From contig DASSKL010000016.1 in assembly GCA_035690485.1 (NCBI GenBank), forward strand, positions 1 to 64,000: a stretch of DNA of 64,000 nucleotides. Direction: 5' to 3'. The notes beneath the pieces are model-generated. The model was given only the letters and a program-made list of their open reading frames with translations, made no database searches and had not been told where the DNA came from. Every line of letters begins with the position of its first letter. Position 1 is the first letter of the stretch. The translations under genes were made by a program, and so were the position numbers. Below, piece by piece: positions 1 to 8,922 of this stretch. This DNA comes from Mycobacteriales bacterium. GTDB taxonomy: Bacteria; Actinomycetota; Actinomycetes; JAFAQI01; DASSKL01.

Positions 1-1350
1 CGCATCTTCGGGCTGGAGAACGAGTACGGCGTCACGTGCACGTTCCGGGGCCAGCGCCGCCTGAGCCCCGACGAGGTCGCCCGCTACCTCTTCCGACGCG
101 TCGTGTCCTGGGGCCGGTCGAGCAACGTCTTCCTGAAGAACGGCGCGCGGCTCTACCTCGACGTCGGCAGCCACCCGGAGTACGCCACCCCGGAGTGCGA
201 CACCGTCGTCGACCTCGTCACGCACGACAAGGCGGGGGAGCGGATCCTCGAAGGTCTGCTCATGGACGCCGAGCGGCGGTTGCGCGAGGAGGGCATCGCC
301 GGCGATATCTACCTGTTCAAGAACAACACCGACTCCGCCGGCAACTCCTACGGGTGCCACGAGAACTACCTGGTCGGCCGGCACGGGGAGTTCAGCCGGC
401 TGGCCGACGTACTCATCCCGTTCCTCGTCAGCCGGCAGATCATCTGCGGCGCCGGGAAGGTGCTGCAGACCCCGCGCGGCGCCGTCTACTGCGTGAGCCA
501 GCGGGCGGAGCACATCTGGGAGGGCGTGAGCAGCGCCACCACGCGCAGCCGCCCGATCATCAACACCCGCGACGAGCCGCACGCCGACGCCGAGAGGTTC
601 CGCCGCCTGCACGTGATCGTCGGCGACTCCAACATGAGTGAGACCACGAACCTGCTGAAGATCGGCACCACCGACCTCGTGCTGCGGATGCTCGAGGCGG
701 GCGTGGTCATGCGCGACCTGACCCTCGACAACGCGATCCGGGCGATTCGCGAGATCAGCCACGACATGACCGGTCGGCGGCGGGTCAAGCTCGCCAACGG
801 TCGCGAGGCCAGCGCGCTGGAGATCCAGCTCGAGTACTACGCCAAGGCCAACGACTTCGTGCAGCGCCGGGGCGGCGACGCGACGGCGGAGCGGGTGCTC
901 GACCTCTGGGGCCGCACCCTCACCGCGATCGAGTCCGGTGACCTGGACCCGGTCGCCCGCGAGATCGACTGGATCACCAAGTACCAGCTGATCGAGCGCT
1001 ACCGGGCCAAGCACAACCTGCCGCTGTCGAGCCCCCGCGTCGCGCAGCTCGACCTCGCCTACCACGACGTCAACCGCGACCGCGGCCTCTACTACCTGCT
1101 CGAGCGCAAGGGCGCGGTCGCGCGGGTCAGCACCGACCTCGCGGTCTTCGAGGCGAAGTCGGTACCGCCGCAGACGACGCGGGCCCGCCTGCGCGGCGAC
1201 TTCATCAAGCGGGCGCAGGACAAGCGCCGCGACTTCACCGTCGACTGGGTGCACCTCAAGCTCAACGACCAGGCCCAACGCACCGTGCTGTGCAAGGACC
1301 CGTTCCGCGCGGTCGACGAACGCGTCGACAAGCTCATCGCGTCGATGTGA
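1..1350 (+). CDS. pafA: Pup--protein ligase PafA (5' partial)
   Basis: PafA conjugates the C-terminal glutamate of the ubiquitin-like protein Pup to lysines of target proteins, marking them for the actinobacterial proteasome. The reading frame is open from base 1 and begins at [11 protein letters not shown], a motif that normally sits about 3 residues after the initiator Met, so only the start codon and a few residues lie outside the window. 449 residues are visible, near full length. The carboxylate-amine ligase core is clear: FGLENEYG, then [14 protein letters not shown], which carries the Asp that acts as catalytic base in this family. The stop overlaps the 3' end of the convergent DUF3866 gene by 17 bp. 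Pup and the proteasome genes normally lie upstream and are not in view. Confidence 0.96.
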   Translation, partial: RIFGLENEYGVTCTFRGQRRLSPDEVARYLFRRVVSWGRSSNVFLKNGARLYLDVGSHPEYATPECDTVVDLVTHDKAGERILEGLLMDAERRLREEGIAGDIYLFKNNTDSAGNSYGCHENYLVGRHGEFSRLADVLIPFLVSRQIICGAGKVLQTPRGAVYCVSQRAEHIWEGVSSATTRSRPIINTRDEPHADAERFRRLHVIVGDSNMSETTNLLKIGTTDLVLRMLEAGVVMRDLTLDNAIRAIREISHDMTGRRRVKLANGREASALEIQLEYYAKANDFVQRRGGDATAERVLDLWGRTLTAIESGDLDPVAREIDWITKYQLIERYRAKHNLPLSSPRVAQLDLAYHDVNRDRGLYYLLERKGAVARVSTDLAVFEAKSVPPQTTRARLRGDFIKRAQDKRRDFTVDWVHLKLNDQAQRTVLCKDPFRAVDERVDKLIASM

Positions 1351-2410
1351 GCAGCGCGGCGGCGTGCCGCCCGGCCGCCGCCTGCGCGAGGAAGTACGAC
1401 GGATCGGCGTCGAGCCCGCGGCCCATGGTCGACAACGGGACGGGAGTCCCGCGCAGCGCGTCGTACAAACCGTCGACGGCGACCTCGACGAGCCGGTGCC
1501 GCTCGCCCAACGCGACCACCTGCTCTCGCACCCGGGCGCCGAGGTCGCCGTCCAGCAACGGGACGGCGACGTCCGCCGGAACGAGAGCGACCCGGCCGTA
1601 GGCCGTGAGCGAGTGGTGTGACACCCCACGGTGCCGCTCCCGGGTGTCGGCCTCGCTGACCCGTAGGGCGGCGATCGGGCGCCCGCCGAGCACCGCCGCC
1701 GCGTTGACCGCCTCACCCGCGGTGACGCCGGAGAAACCCCAGCGCGTGCCGGTGCCGAGGTTGCCCGGCCCCTGGGCCACGACCGCGACGTCCGCGCCGA
1801 GCACCAGGCGGGCGGCCAGCAGACCGGTATGCACGGTCACGGCCTCGACGTCGCCGCCGTAGGCCTGTCCGACCGTGACCGCGCCGGCGAGCCAGCCCGC
1901 GTCACGCAGTGCGGCCACCGTGCGCGAGAACCAGAGCGGCAGCGCCCCGCCGTCGGTCATGACGTAGACGACGCGGGCGTCCGGCCGGCGATCGCGCAGA
2001 CCCGCGACCACGGCGGGGAGAGCCGAGTGCAGGTCGGCGACGACGACCGGCATCGCGGCGATGTCGTCGCCGTCCGCGAGAAGCGGGTGGTGCGGCGAGT
2101 CCTGCTCGTCGACGCCGAGCACCACCGTCTGCATCGGCGTGTAGCGCGCCTTGACCAGGTGCCCGGGCTCGTCCGTGTCGGATGGCAACCGCTCGGGCAG
2201 CGCGACGACCAGGGCGTAGCCGCCCGTGCCCAGACCCAGGTCGAGAGCGGTCGTGTTCAGCAGGACCGTGTCCCCCACGCCCGGATGCCCGACGAGCGAG
2301 GGGTAGGCCAGCGCTCGCATCACCCCGTCGTCGACCTCGACGTCCAGCTCGACGGCACCAGGCCAGGAACGGGCGATGGCGCGCACCTGCCCCGCTCGCC
2401 ACCGGATCAC
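1334..2410 (-). CDS. DUF3866 family protein
   Basis: Protein of 358 aa of the actinobacterial DUF3866 family, often found beside pafA; its function is unknown. The sequence is Gly/Ala/Val rich with no signal peptide. It has a conserved core around residues 150-230 ([16 protein letters not shown], then [19 protein letters not shown]) that suggests a nucleotide- or sugar-phosphate-like fold, but this is only an impression. I chose the GTG giving VIRWRAG because a TAGCCT box lies 7 bp upstream and family members begin with a similar sequence. A TTG 45 bp further upstream would collide with that promoter. It is convergent with pafA and divergent from pafB. Confidence 0.85.
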   Translation of the reverse strand: MIRWRAGQVRAIARSWPGAVELDVEVDDGVMRALAYPSLVGHPGVGDTVLLNTTALDLGLGTGGYALVVALPERLPSDTDEPGHLVKARYTPMQTVVLGVDEQDSPHHPLLADGDDIAAMPVVVADLHSALPAVVAGLRDRRPDARVVYVMTDGGALPLWFSRTVAALRDAGWLAGAVTVGQAYGGDVEAVTVHTGLLAARLVLGADVAVVAQGPGNLGTGTRWGFSGVTAGEAVNAAAVLGGRPIAALRVSEADTRERHRGVSHHSLTAYGRVALVPADVAVPLLDGDLGARVREQVVALGERHRLVEVAVDGLYDALRGTPVPLSTMGRGLDADPSYFLAQAAAGRHAAALLTSTR

Positions 2411-2417
2411 GCGTCGG

Positions 2418-2449
2418 AGGCTAGCGATCCGGCCGGCCCGCGCTAGCGT
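2418..2449. promoter_or_regulatory. Divergent leaderless promoters for the DUF3866 gene and pafB
   Basis: Two -10-like boxes face away from each other in a 47-bp intergenic space. TAGCCT on the minus strand (2423-2418) is 7 bp before the GTG of the DUF3866 gene. TAGCGT on the plus strand (2444-2449) is 8 bp before the GTG of pafB. Neither gene has a Shine-Dalgarno sequence, so both are probably translated from leaderless mRNAs. The -35 regions are not obvious. Confidence 0.6.
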
Positions 2450-2457
2450 GGCCAACC

Positions 2458-3414
2458 GTGTCCGCCCGCAAGACCGAGCGGCTGCTCAACCTCGTGATCT
2501 GCCTGCTCGCCACCCGCCGGCACCTCACGGCCGAGCAGATCCGCCGCGCCGTCCCGCAGTACGACGACTGCGCGAGCGACGAGGCGTTCCGGCGGATGTT
2601 CGAGCGCGACAAGGAGGAGCTGCGCGACCTCGGCATCCCGCTGGAGACCGGCTCCGACAGCGTCTGGGACGACGAGCCGGGCTACCGGATCGCGCGGGGC
2701 GACTACGAGCTGCAGGACATCGCGCTGGAGGCCGACGAGGCCGCCGCGATCGGGCTGGCCGCCCGGTTGTGGCAGACGGCGGTGCTGTCAGAGCCGGCGT
2801 CGCGGGCGGTGCTGAAGCTGCAGGCCGCCGGGATCGAGACCGACGGGCGGGTCAGCGGCGCGCTCGAGCCGCGGGTAGAGGCGACCGAGGATGCGTTCGC
2901 GCCGCTGCTCGCCGCGGTGCGGGCCGGTCAGGCCGTCCGGTTCCCGTACCGCCCGGTGGGCGCGGCCGCCGCGGCCGAGCGCCACGTCGAGCCGTGGGGC
3001 ATCGTCAGCTGGCGCGGTCGCTGGTACGCCGTCGGCCACGATCGCGACCGCGGGGCGACCCGGGTGTTCCGCCTCAGCCGGGTCACCGGGGACGTGCGAC
3101 CGGTCGGCGCGGAGGGGGCCGTCGTGCCTCCCGCCGACGTCGACCTGGTCCGCGAGGTCGCCGGCATCGCGCACGAGGAACCCGCGGCAACCGCACGCCT
3201 GCGGGTCCGCGCCGGCCGCGCCGCCGACCTGCGTCGCAACGCGCAGCAGGAGAGCAGCGCGGAAGGCTGGGACGTCGTGACCCACGACTACGCCGATGCC
3301 GACCGCTTCGCGGAGTGGATCGCCGGCTACGGCGCCGACGTCGTGGTCCTCGAGCCGGCGGAGGTACGCGACGCCGTCATCCGGCGCCTGCGGGCAGCCG
3401 CAGGTGCGGTCTGA
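2458..3414 (+). CDS. pafB: WYL-domain transcriptional regulator PafB
   Basis: PafB and PafC form the PafBC activator, which in mycobacteria drives the LexA/RecA-independent DNA-damage response. This 318-aa protein has an N-terminal winged-helix region (residues 1-75, TERLLNLVICLLATRRHLT then an EAFRRMFERDKEELRDLG recognition segment) and a C-terminal WYL domain around residues 140-230 (WG, GRWYAVGHD, RVFRLSRV). WYL domains are thought to sense single-stranded nucleic acid. The GTG start follows a TAGCGT box by 8 bp, so a leaderless transcript is likely. The stop codon shares one base with the pafC start (TGATG), so the pair is translationally coupled. Confidence 0.95.
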   Translation: MSARKTERLLNLVICLLATRRHLTAEQIRRAVPQYDDCASDEAFRRMFERDKEELRDLGIPLETGSDSVWDDEPGYRIARGDYELQDIALEADEAAAIGLAARLWQTAVLSEPASRAVLKLQAAGIETDGRVSGALEPRVEATEDAFAPLLAAVRAGQAVRFPYRPVGAAAAAERHVEPWGIVSWRGRWYAVGHDRDRGATRVFRLSRVTGDVRPVGAEGAVVPPADVDLVREVAGIAHEEPAATARLRVRAGRAADLRRNAQQESSAEGWDVVTHDYADADRFAEWIAGYGADVVVLEPAEVRDAVIRRLRAAAGAV

Positions 3415-4367
3415 TGGCCGCCGCCGGCGACCAGCTGCCGCGCCTGCTCGCGCTGGTGCCATGGCTGCTCGCGCACCCGGGGGAGCGGGTCACCGACGTC
3501 GCCGCCGAGTTCGGGGTCACGCCCACCCGGCTCGAGGCCGACCTGAACCTGCTCTTCGTGTGCGGCCTCCCCGGGCACGGGCCGGGTGACCTGATCGACG
3601 TCGTCTACGAGGGTGACCGGGTCTCCGTGCACAACGCCGACGCCATCAGCCGGCCGTTGCGCCTCACCGCCGACGAGGCGCTCGCGCTGGTCGTGGCGCT
3701 GCGGACGCTGGCGGAGGTGCCCGGGGTCGACGCGAGTGACGCGGTCCGCCGCGCCCTGGCGAAGGTCGAGTCCGCCGTGGGGGGAGAGGCGGGTCCGGCC
3801 GGCCGCGTCGCGGTGGCGGTCGAGAGCGAGGCCGACGTCGTCTCCGTCGCTACCCGCGGCCTCGAGGAGCGGCGGCGGATACATCTCACCTACTACGTCC
3901 CCGGCCGCGACGAGACCACCGAGCGCGACGTCGACCCGATGCGGCTGGTCCTGGCCGGCGGCCGCACCTACCTCGAGGCGTGGTGCCGGAGGGTCGAGGA
4001 CGTACGCCTCTTCCGGCTCGACCGCGTGCTCGACCTGACGCTGCTCGACGTCCCCGCCGAGGTGCCCGCGGAGGCACGGCCGCACGACTTCAGTGCCGGC
4101 GTGTTCACCGCTGCGCCCGACGACCTGCTCGTCACCCTGGAGCTCGCCGCAGCCGCCCGGTGGGTCGCCGACTACTACCCGTGCGAGTCGGTCGAGGAGC
4201 TGCCCGACGGCGGGCTGCGGGTAGCCCTGCGCACTCCCGACACCGGCTGGGTCCGCCGGCTGCTGCTGCGGCTCGGCGCGCACGGCCGTGTCGCCGCCCC
4301 CGACGAGCTCGCCGCACAGGTGCGCGCCGACGCCGCGGACGCCCTTGCGGCGTACGACGGGGGCTGA
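3414..4367 (+). CDS. pafC: WYL-domain transcriptional regulator PafC
   Basis: Second subunit of the PafBC DNA-damage activator, 317 aa. The N-terminal helix-turn-helix (PRLLALVPWLLAHPGERVTDVAAEFGVTPTRLEADLNLL) is followed by a linker with LTADEALALVVALRTL and a WYL domain from about residue 145 (LTYYVPGRDE, RTYLEAWCRRVEDVRLFRLDRV). A C-terminal WCX-like segment (VADYYPCESVEELPDGGLRVAL) completes the usual PafC layout. The ATG overlaps the pafB stop by one base. No terminator is evident after the gene. Confidence 0.95.
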   Translation: MAAAGDQLPRLLALVPWLLAHPGERVTDVAAEFGVTPTRLEADLNLLFVCGLPGHGPGDLIDVVYEGDRVSVHNADAISRPLRLTADEALALVVALRTLAEVPGVDASDAVRRALAKVESAVGGEAGPAGRVAVAVESEADVVSVATRGLEERRRIHLTYYVPGRDETTERDVDPMRLVLAGGRTYLEAWCRRVEDVRLFRLDRVLDLTLLDVPAEVPAEARPHDFSAGVFTAAPDDLLVTLELAAAARWVADYYPCESVEELPDGGLRVALRTPDTGWVRRLLLRLGAHGRVAAPDELAAQVRADAADALAAYDGG

Positions 4368-4382
4368 GCCGAGCCGCTACGC

Positions 4383-4402
4383 CCGGGTTGGTCCGGGTTG
4401 GT
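4383..4402 (+). repeat. Perfect tandem repeat, 2 x 10 bp
   Basis: The unit CCGGGTTGGT occurs twice with no gap (4383-4392 and 4393-4402), just after pafC and upstream of the zinc-ribbon gene. It could be a regulator binding site or a slippage repeat. It lies 4 bp from the palindrome at 4406. Confidence 0.6.
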
Positions 4403-4405
4403 CCT

Positions 4406-4419
4406 CGTGACTAGTCACG
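4406..4419. promoter_or_regulatory. 14-bp perfect palindrome, possible operator
   Basis: CGTGACTAGTCACG is a perfect palindrome about 100 bp upstream of the zinc-ribbon gene. It has no loop, which fits a dimeric regulator site better than a terminator. No -10 box could be placed next to it with confidence. Confidence 0.4.
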
Positions 4420-4442
4420 TTGCGCCGACCGGCACTCAAGGA

Positions 4443-4505
4443 CTTTCGCACCACCGCCGATGCAGTCATCGAACTCACCCATCAGGGTGACAGCGAGTGC
4501 GAAAG
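4443..4505 (+). promoter_or_regulatory. Structured 5' leader, predicted three-way junction masking the RBS
   Basis: Three nested inverted repeats are visible. A closing 9-bp stem pairs CTTTCGCAC (4443-4451) with GTGCGAAAG (4497-4505). Inside it are two hairpins: CGATG-CAGT-CATCG (4458-4471) and TCACCC-ATCA-GGGTGA (4475-4490). The 3' strand of the closing stem contains most of the GAAAGGA ribosome binding site (4501-4507) of the gene starting at 4515, so folding would block translation. I know no riboswitch class with these loops. The pairing is read from the sequence; the regulatory role is inferred. Confidence 0.5.
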
Positions 4506-4514
4506 GACACCGCC

Positions 4515-4847
4515 GTGACCACGATCAAGGCGTCCTGCCCGGGCTGCGGGGAAGTCGAGCTGACCAGCGCCGACATCACGTTGCAGGTCTGCAACCACGC
4601 GCCGCTGTCCTACTACTCGTTCGTCTGCCCGACGTGCCGCGACGAGGTCCGCAAGCCGGCCGACGACCACGTCGTCTCGCTGCTCATGTCCGGCGGGGTG
4701 CGCGCCCAGGTCTTCGAGATCCCGGCCGAGGCGCTCGAGCCCAAGGCGGGCCCGACGATCTCCTACGACGACCTGCTCGACTTCGTGCTCCAGCTCTCGC
4801 GGCACGACCGCCTCGCGGCACTCGCCACCGCGGGCGCCCGTTCGTAA
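4515..4847 (+). CDS. Small zinc-ribbon protein, unknown function
   Basis: Protein of 110 aa with two cysteine pairs, CPGC near residue 8 and CPTC near residue 40, forming a likely zinc ribbon, followed by an acidic helical C-terminal half. No signal peptide or membrane segment. Similar small proteins occur between pafC and tatA in other actinobacteria; the function is unknown. The GTG is preceded by GAAAGGA with 7 bp spacing. An in-frame ATG 18 bp upstream would place the RBS inside the gene. The leader can form a three-way junction covering that RBS, so translation may be regulated. A strong hairpin follows the stop. Confidence 0.8.
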   Translation: MTTIKASCPGCGEVELTSADITLQVCNHAPLSYYSFVCPTCRDEVRKPADDHVVSLLMSGGVRAQVFEIPAEALEPKAGPTISYDDLLDFVLQLSRHDRLAALATAGARS

Positions 4848-4869
4848 GTCCGACACACCCCCTCGAGAG

Positions 4870-4897
4870 GTCCCCCGCGGAAGATTCCGCGGGGGAC
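4870..4897 (+). terminator. Rho-independent terminator after the zinc-ribbon gene
   Basis: A perfect 11-bp stem, GTCCCCCGCGG with CCGCGGGGGAC, encloses a 6-nt loop (AAGATT) and is followed by a short TTCT. It separates the zinc-ribbon transcript from tatA. Confidence 0.8.
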
Positions 4898-4932
4898 TTC
4901 TGCGTCGAGGCCCTGTCGCGCACTTTGCGTCG

Positions 4933-4938
4933 TACGAT
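4933..4938 (+). promoter_or_regulatory. Probable -10 box of the tatA promoter
   Basis: TACGAT lies 34 bp before the tatA start and just after the upstream terminator, so tatA-tatC probably have their own promoter. The leader would be about 28 nt and contains the RBS. No clear -35 box. Confidence 0.4.
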
Positions 4939-4972
4939 CAGGGCGTCGGTTCCCCGCCGGAAGGATGGTCCA

Positions 4973-5278
4973 ATGGGCGAGTTCAGCCCGTGGCACCTGC
5001 TCATCGTCGCCGTTGTCTTCGTCGTGCTGTTCGGCGCGAAGAAGCTGCCCGATGCGGCCAGGTCCATCGGCCGCTCGATGCGGATCTTGAAGGCCGAGGT
5101 CAAGACCCTCCACGAGGACGAGACCCCGACCGCTATGCCGCCGGCTCCGGTCGCGACATCGGCACCCGTTGCCCCGCCGCCGGCGATCGAGGCAACGGCG
5201 CAGCCGGTCGCCGCACCCGCGGCCCCGGCAGCACCCGCCGCGCAGCCGGCCGCGTCGCAGCACTCCGAGAGCGTCTGA
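4973..5278 (+). CDS. tatA: Sec-independent protein translocase TatA
   Basis: TatA oligomerises to form the conduit that passes folded proteins with twin-arginine signals across the membrane. This 101-aa protein has an N-terminal transmembrane helix (residues 8-22, [19 protein letters not shown]), with the FGAKKLP hinge and the amphipathic helix [19 protein letters not shown]. The tail is long and rich in Ala, Pro and Gln (residues 50-100), as is common in actinobacterial TatA. No TatB is adjacent. The ATG follows an AAGGATGG sequence. tatC starts 12 bp downstream, giving a tatAC unit. Confidence 0.96.
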   Translation: MGEFSPWHLLIVAVVFVVLFGAKKLPDAARSIGRSMRILKAEVKTLHEDETPTAMPPAPVATSAPVAPPPAIEATAQPVAAPAAPAAPAAQPAASQHSESV

Positions 5279-5290
5279 CCGGCCGCCGTC

Positions 5291-6142
5291 GTGGCCATGC
5301 CTCGACGGCGCACGGCGCGGCCCGCACCGGACGGGCGCATGACGCTCGTCGAGCACCTCGGCGAGCTGCGCTCCCGGCTCTTCAAGTCCTGCGTCGCGGT
5401 CGTCATCACCTCAGTTGGTGCGTTCGCCGTCCACGAACGCATCCTGCTGTTCCTCACCAAGCCCTACTGCAAGCTGCCGGAGGCGCACCGCCTGACCGGC
5501 GGGCACGACTGCTCGCTGATCGTCACCGGCGTGCTCGAGGGCTTCCAGGTGAGCCTGAAGGTGTCGCTGTACGCCGGCATCCTGGTCGCCGCACCGATCT
5601 GGCTCTACCAGCTGTGGCGCTTCATCACGCCGGGGCTGCTCTCCAACGAGCGCAAGTACGCGTTGACGTTCGTCGGCGCGTCGACCGCGCTGTTCGCCGG
5701 CGGCGTGGCGATGGCCTACCTGATGCTGGGTTACGGCCTGGAGTTCCTGCTCGGGTTCGCGTCGGGCAACCTGACGCCCGCACTGAAGATCGACAGCTAC
5801 CTGTCGTTCATGACGACCTTTGCGATGGCCTTCGGCCTGGCGTTCGAGTTCCCGCTGACGCTCGTCCTGCTCAACCTGGCCGGCGTGCTGTCCTATGCGC
5901 GCATGCGCAGCTGGTGGCGCGGAATCGTGTTCGGCATCTTCGCGTTCTCCGCCGTCGCCACGCCGACCGGCGACCCGTTCACGATGTCGGGCATGGCGCT
6001 GCCCATGTGCCTGCTGTTCGGTGTCGCGCTGCTGATCGCCCGCTCGCACGACGCCCGCAAGGCACGCCAGGAGGCGGAGGCGCCCTACGCCAACGTGCCC
6101 GACGACGAGGCGACGCCGCTGGAGATGGAGCCCTCGCAGTAG
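5291..6142 (+). CDS. tatC: Sec-independent protein translocase TatC
   Basis: TatC is the polytopic receptor for twin-arginine signal peptides. The 283-aa sequence has the hallmark N-terminal MTLVEHLGELRSRL, six predicted membrane segments, and the conserved LYQLWRFITPGLLSNERKYAL and FAFEFPL-like motifs. The C-terminal tail (KARQEAEAPYANVPDDEATP) is cytoplasmic. I kept the GTG at 5291; an ATG two codons later would serve equally well. A Tat-dependent lipoprotein is encoded at 34.4 kb in this window and is a plausible client. Confidence 0.97.
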   Translation: MAMPRRRTARPAPDGRMTLVEHLGELRSRLFKSCVAVVITSVGAFAVHERILLFLTKPYCKLPEAHRLTGGHDCSLIVTGVLEGFQVSLKVSLYAGILVAAPIWLYQLWRFITPGLLSNERKYALTFVGASTALFAGGVAMAYLMLGYGLEFLLGFASGNLTPALKIDSYLSFMTTFAMAFGLAFEFPLTLVLLNLAGVLSYARMRSWWRGIVFGIFAFSAVATPTGDPFTMSGMALPMCLLFGVALLIARSHDARKARQEAEAPYANVPDDEATPLEMEPSQ

Positions 6143-6177
6143 GGGCTTCGGCTCCCGGCCGGCGCCTGCCTGCTGGG

Positions 6178-6183
6178 TAGCCT
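6178..6183 (+). promoter_or_regulatory. Leaderless promoter -10 of helY
   Basis: TAGCCT is 6 bp before the helY GTG, and no Shine-Dalgarno sequence is present. This indicates transcription starting at or next to the start codon. Confidence 0.6.
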
Positions 6184-6189
6184 TCGAGC

Positions 6190-8901
6190 GTGGCTTCCCC
6201 CGCCGAGCGTTACTCCGCCGCTCGGCGGCGCGGCCAGTCGCCGGTGCTGGCCGACTTCCTCGCCCGCTACTCCTTCGGCCTCGACCCGTTCCAGGACGAG
6301 GCCTGCCGCGCCCTGGAGGCGGGCCGCGGCGTGCTCGTCGCCGCCCCGACCGGCGCCGGCAAGACGGTGGTCGGTGAGTTCGCGGCCCACCTGGCGCTGC
6401 AGACCGGACGCAAGTGCTTCTACACGACGCCGATCAAGGCCTTGTCGAACCAGAAGTACGCCGACCTGTCGGCCTGGCACGGGCCTGATGACGTGGGCCT
6501 GCTGACCGGGGACAACTCGATCAACGGCGACGCCTCGGTGGTCGTCATGACGACCGAGGTGCTGCGCAACATGCTCTACGCCGGGTCGGACACGCTGCGC
6601 GGACTCGGCTATGTCGTCATGGACGAGGTGCACTACCTGGCCGACCGGTTCCGGGGCGCGGTCTGGGAAGAGGTGATCATCCACCTGCCGGACGACGTAC
6701 GCCTGGTCTCGCTGTCGGCCACGGTGAGCAACGCCGAGGAGTTCGGCGAGTGGCTCGGTGAGGTGCGGGGCGACACGGCCGTGATCGTGGAGGAGCACCG
6801 GCCGGTGCCGCTGTGGCAGTCGATGCTGGTCGGCCGCCGGCTCTACGACCTCTACGCCGACGACGCGCACAGCGACGTCAACCCCGAGCTGCTGCGGGTG
6901 GCCCGCGAGGACGACCGGTTCGGCCGGCCCGGTGGGTCGCGGCGCAGCCGGCCCGGCGACCGGCCACGGCCCCGGCGAGGCCCGTGGGTACCGGCCCGGC
7001 CCGACGTGGTCGAGGAGCTCGACCGCGCGGGCATGCTGCCCGCGATCACCTTCATCTTCAGCCGGCAGGGCTGTGACCAGGCGGTGGCGCAGTGCCTGCG
7101 CGCCGGGTTGCGGCTCAACTCGGCCGCCGAGGCCCGCGACGTCCGCCACCACGTCGAGCAGCGGACCCGGGACCTACCCGACGAGGACCTCGGCGTCCTG
7201 GGCTACCACGAGTGGCTCGACGGGCTCGAGCGCGGGCTCGCCGCCCACCACGCCGGCATGCTGCCGACGTTCAAGGAAGTGGTCGAGGAGCTGTTCGTCC
7301 GGGGGCTGGTCAAGGCGGTCTTCGCCACCGAGACCCTGGCACTCGGCATCAACATGCCCGCGCGCACGGTCGTGCTCGAGCGCCTGTCGAAGTGGAACGG
7401 CGAGGCCCACGTCGACATCACGCCGGGGGAGTACACCCAGCTCACCGGTCGCGCCGGCCGGCGCGGGATCGACGTCGAAGGGCACGCCGTCGTGCTCTAC
7501 ACGCCGGGCGTCGACCCCAAGCACGTCGCCGGCCTCGCCTCCACCCGCACCTATCCGCTGCGCTCCAGCTTCCGCCCGTCGTACAACATGGCCGTCAACC
7601 TCGTCGGCAAGGTCGGCCGGCACACCGCGCGCGAGCTGCTGGAGTCGTCGTTCGCGCAGTTCCAGGCCGACCGCTCGGTCGTCGGCCTGGCCCGCCAGGT
7701 GCGCCGCAACGAAGAGGCGCTCGAGGGCTACCGCGAGGCGATGACCTGCGACCTGGGCGACTTCGCGGACTACGCGGGACTGCGGCGTCGCCTCACCGAC
7801 CGCGAGGCCGAGCTGGCCCGGCGGGGCGCCGCGTCACGGCGGGCCGAGGCAGCGAACGCGCTGGAGCGGCTGCGGACCGGCGACGTGATCCGGATCCCCG
7901 CCGGCCGACGGGCGGGGCTCGCGGTCGTCCTCGACCCCGGCCTGGCCGAGGGGCTCGAGGGTCCGCGCCCGACCGTGCTCACGGCGGACCGGCAGGTGAA
8001 GAAGCTGACCGTGCACGACTTCCCGGTGCCGGTCGAACCGCTCGCGCGGGTCAAGGTGCCGAAGAGCTTCAACTCCCGCAACCCGAAGAGCCGGCGGGAC
8101 CTGGTCTCGAGCATGCGCAACACCGGAGTCGAGGAGGGCACCGGCCGGCCCCGGCGGCAGGCGTCGGGCGCGGCCGACGACCCGGAGATCGCCCGGTTGC
8201 GTGCCGAGCTGCGCGCCCACCCGTGCCACCGGTGCCCCGAGCGCGAGGACCACGCCCGCTGGGCCGAACGTTTCCACCGGCTGCGCCGGGAGACCGATGC
8301 GCTCGAACGTCGCGTCGAGGGCCGCACCAACACCATCGCCCGCACCTTCGACCGCGTGTGCCGGCTGCTCCAGGACGGTGGTTACCTCGACGGCGACACG
8401 GTGACTCCGGCCGGCGCGCAGCTCGCGCGCATCTACAACGACGCCGACCTGCTCGTCGCCGAGTGCATTCGCCGGCGGCTCTGGGACGGGCTGTCCGCGC
8501 CGGAGCTGGCCGCCGTCGTGTCCTCGGTGGCCTACGAGGCCCGCCGCGAGGAAGCCGGGCCGCCGAGGCTGCCCGGTGGCCGGGTGCGCCCCACCCTCAC
8601 CGAGATGCAGCGGCTGTGGGTGCGGCTCAAGGACGCCGAGAGCGACCACCGGCTCAACTTCCTGCGCGAGCCCGACGCGGGTTTCGCCTGGGCGGCGCAC
8701 CGCTGGGCGAGCGGCCACCCGCTCGACACCGTGCTCACGGAGACCGACCTGCCGGCGGGCGACTTCGTGCGCTGGGTCAAGCAGCTGCTCGACCTGCTCG
8801 GTCAGATCGAGGACGTCGCCGAGGAACCGTTACGTGCGACCGCCCGCGCGGCGATCCGGGCCCTGGACCGCGGTGTGGTGGCCTACTCCTCGGTCGGCTG
8901 A
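6190..8901 (+). CDS. helY: Ski2/Mtr4-like DEAD/DEAH-box helicase HelY
   Basis: Large superfamily-2 RNA helicase of 903 aa, a length typical of actinobacterial HelY. Motif I is AAPTGAGKTVV (about residue 53), motif II is MDEVHYLADRFRG (about 145), motif III is SLSATVSN, and motif VI is QLTGRAGRRGID (about 420). The C-terminal part (EIARLRAELRAHPCHRCPEREDHARWAERFHRL and a DSHCT-like end) matches the Ski2 accessory domain. It probably acts in RNA turnover, but its substrate in bacteria is not established. The start is a leaderless GTG. It follows tatC as in M. tuberculosis. Long open frames on the other strand and frames here are codon-bias shadows. Confidence 0.95.
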   Translation: MASPAERYSAARRRGQSPVLADFLARYSFGLDPFQDEACRALEAGRGVLVAAPTGAGKTVVGEFAAHLALQTGRKCFYTTPIKALSNQKYADLSAWHGPDDVGLLTGDNSINGDASVVVMTTEVLRNMLYAGSDTLRGLGYVVMDEVHYLADRFRGAVWEEVIIHLPDDVRLVSLSATVSNAEEFGEWLGEVRGDTAVIVEEHRPVPLWQSMLVGRRLYDLYADDAHSDVNPELLRVAREDDRFGRPGGSRRSRPGDRPRPRRGPWVPARPDVVEELDRAGMLPAITFIFSRQGCDQAVAQCLRAGLRLNSAAEARDVRHHVEQRTRDLPDEDLGVLGYHEWLDGLERGLAAHHAGMLPTFKEVVEELFVRGLVKAVFATETLALGINMPARTVVLERLSKWNGEAHVDITPGEYTQLTGRAGRRGIDVEGHAVVLYTPGVDPKHVAGLASTRTYPLRSSFRPSYNMAVNLVGKVGRHTARELLESSFAQFQADRSVVGLARQVRRNEEALEGYREAMTCDLGDFADYAGLRRRLTDREAELARRGAASRRAEAANALERLRTGDVIRIPAGRRAGLAVVLDPGLAEGLEGPRPTVLTADRQVKKLTVHDFPVPVEPLARVKVPKSFNSRNPKSRRDLVSSMRNTGVEEGTGRPRRQASGAADDPEIARLRAELRAHPCHRCPEREDHARWAERFHRLRRETDALERRVEGRTNTIARTFDRVCRLLQDGGYLDGDTVTPAGAQLARIYNDADLLVAECIRRRLWDGLSAPELAAVVSSVAYEARREEAGPPRLPGGRVRPTLTEMQRLWVRLKDAESDHRLNFLREPDAGFAWAAHRWASGHPLDTVLTETDLPAGDFVRWVKQLLDLLGQIEDVAEEPLRATARAAIRALDRGVVAYSSVG

Positions 8902-8904
8902 CGG

Positions 8905-8922
8905 CGCGGCTTTCAGGCCGCG
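8905..8922. terminator. Short hairpin between convergent helY and glpD
   Basis: CGCGGC and GCCGCG flank a TTTCAG loop that contains the glpD stop codon. It is symmetric and could end transcription from both sides; there is no U-tract. Confidence 0.45.
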
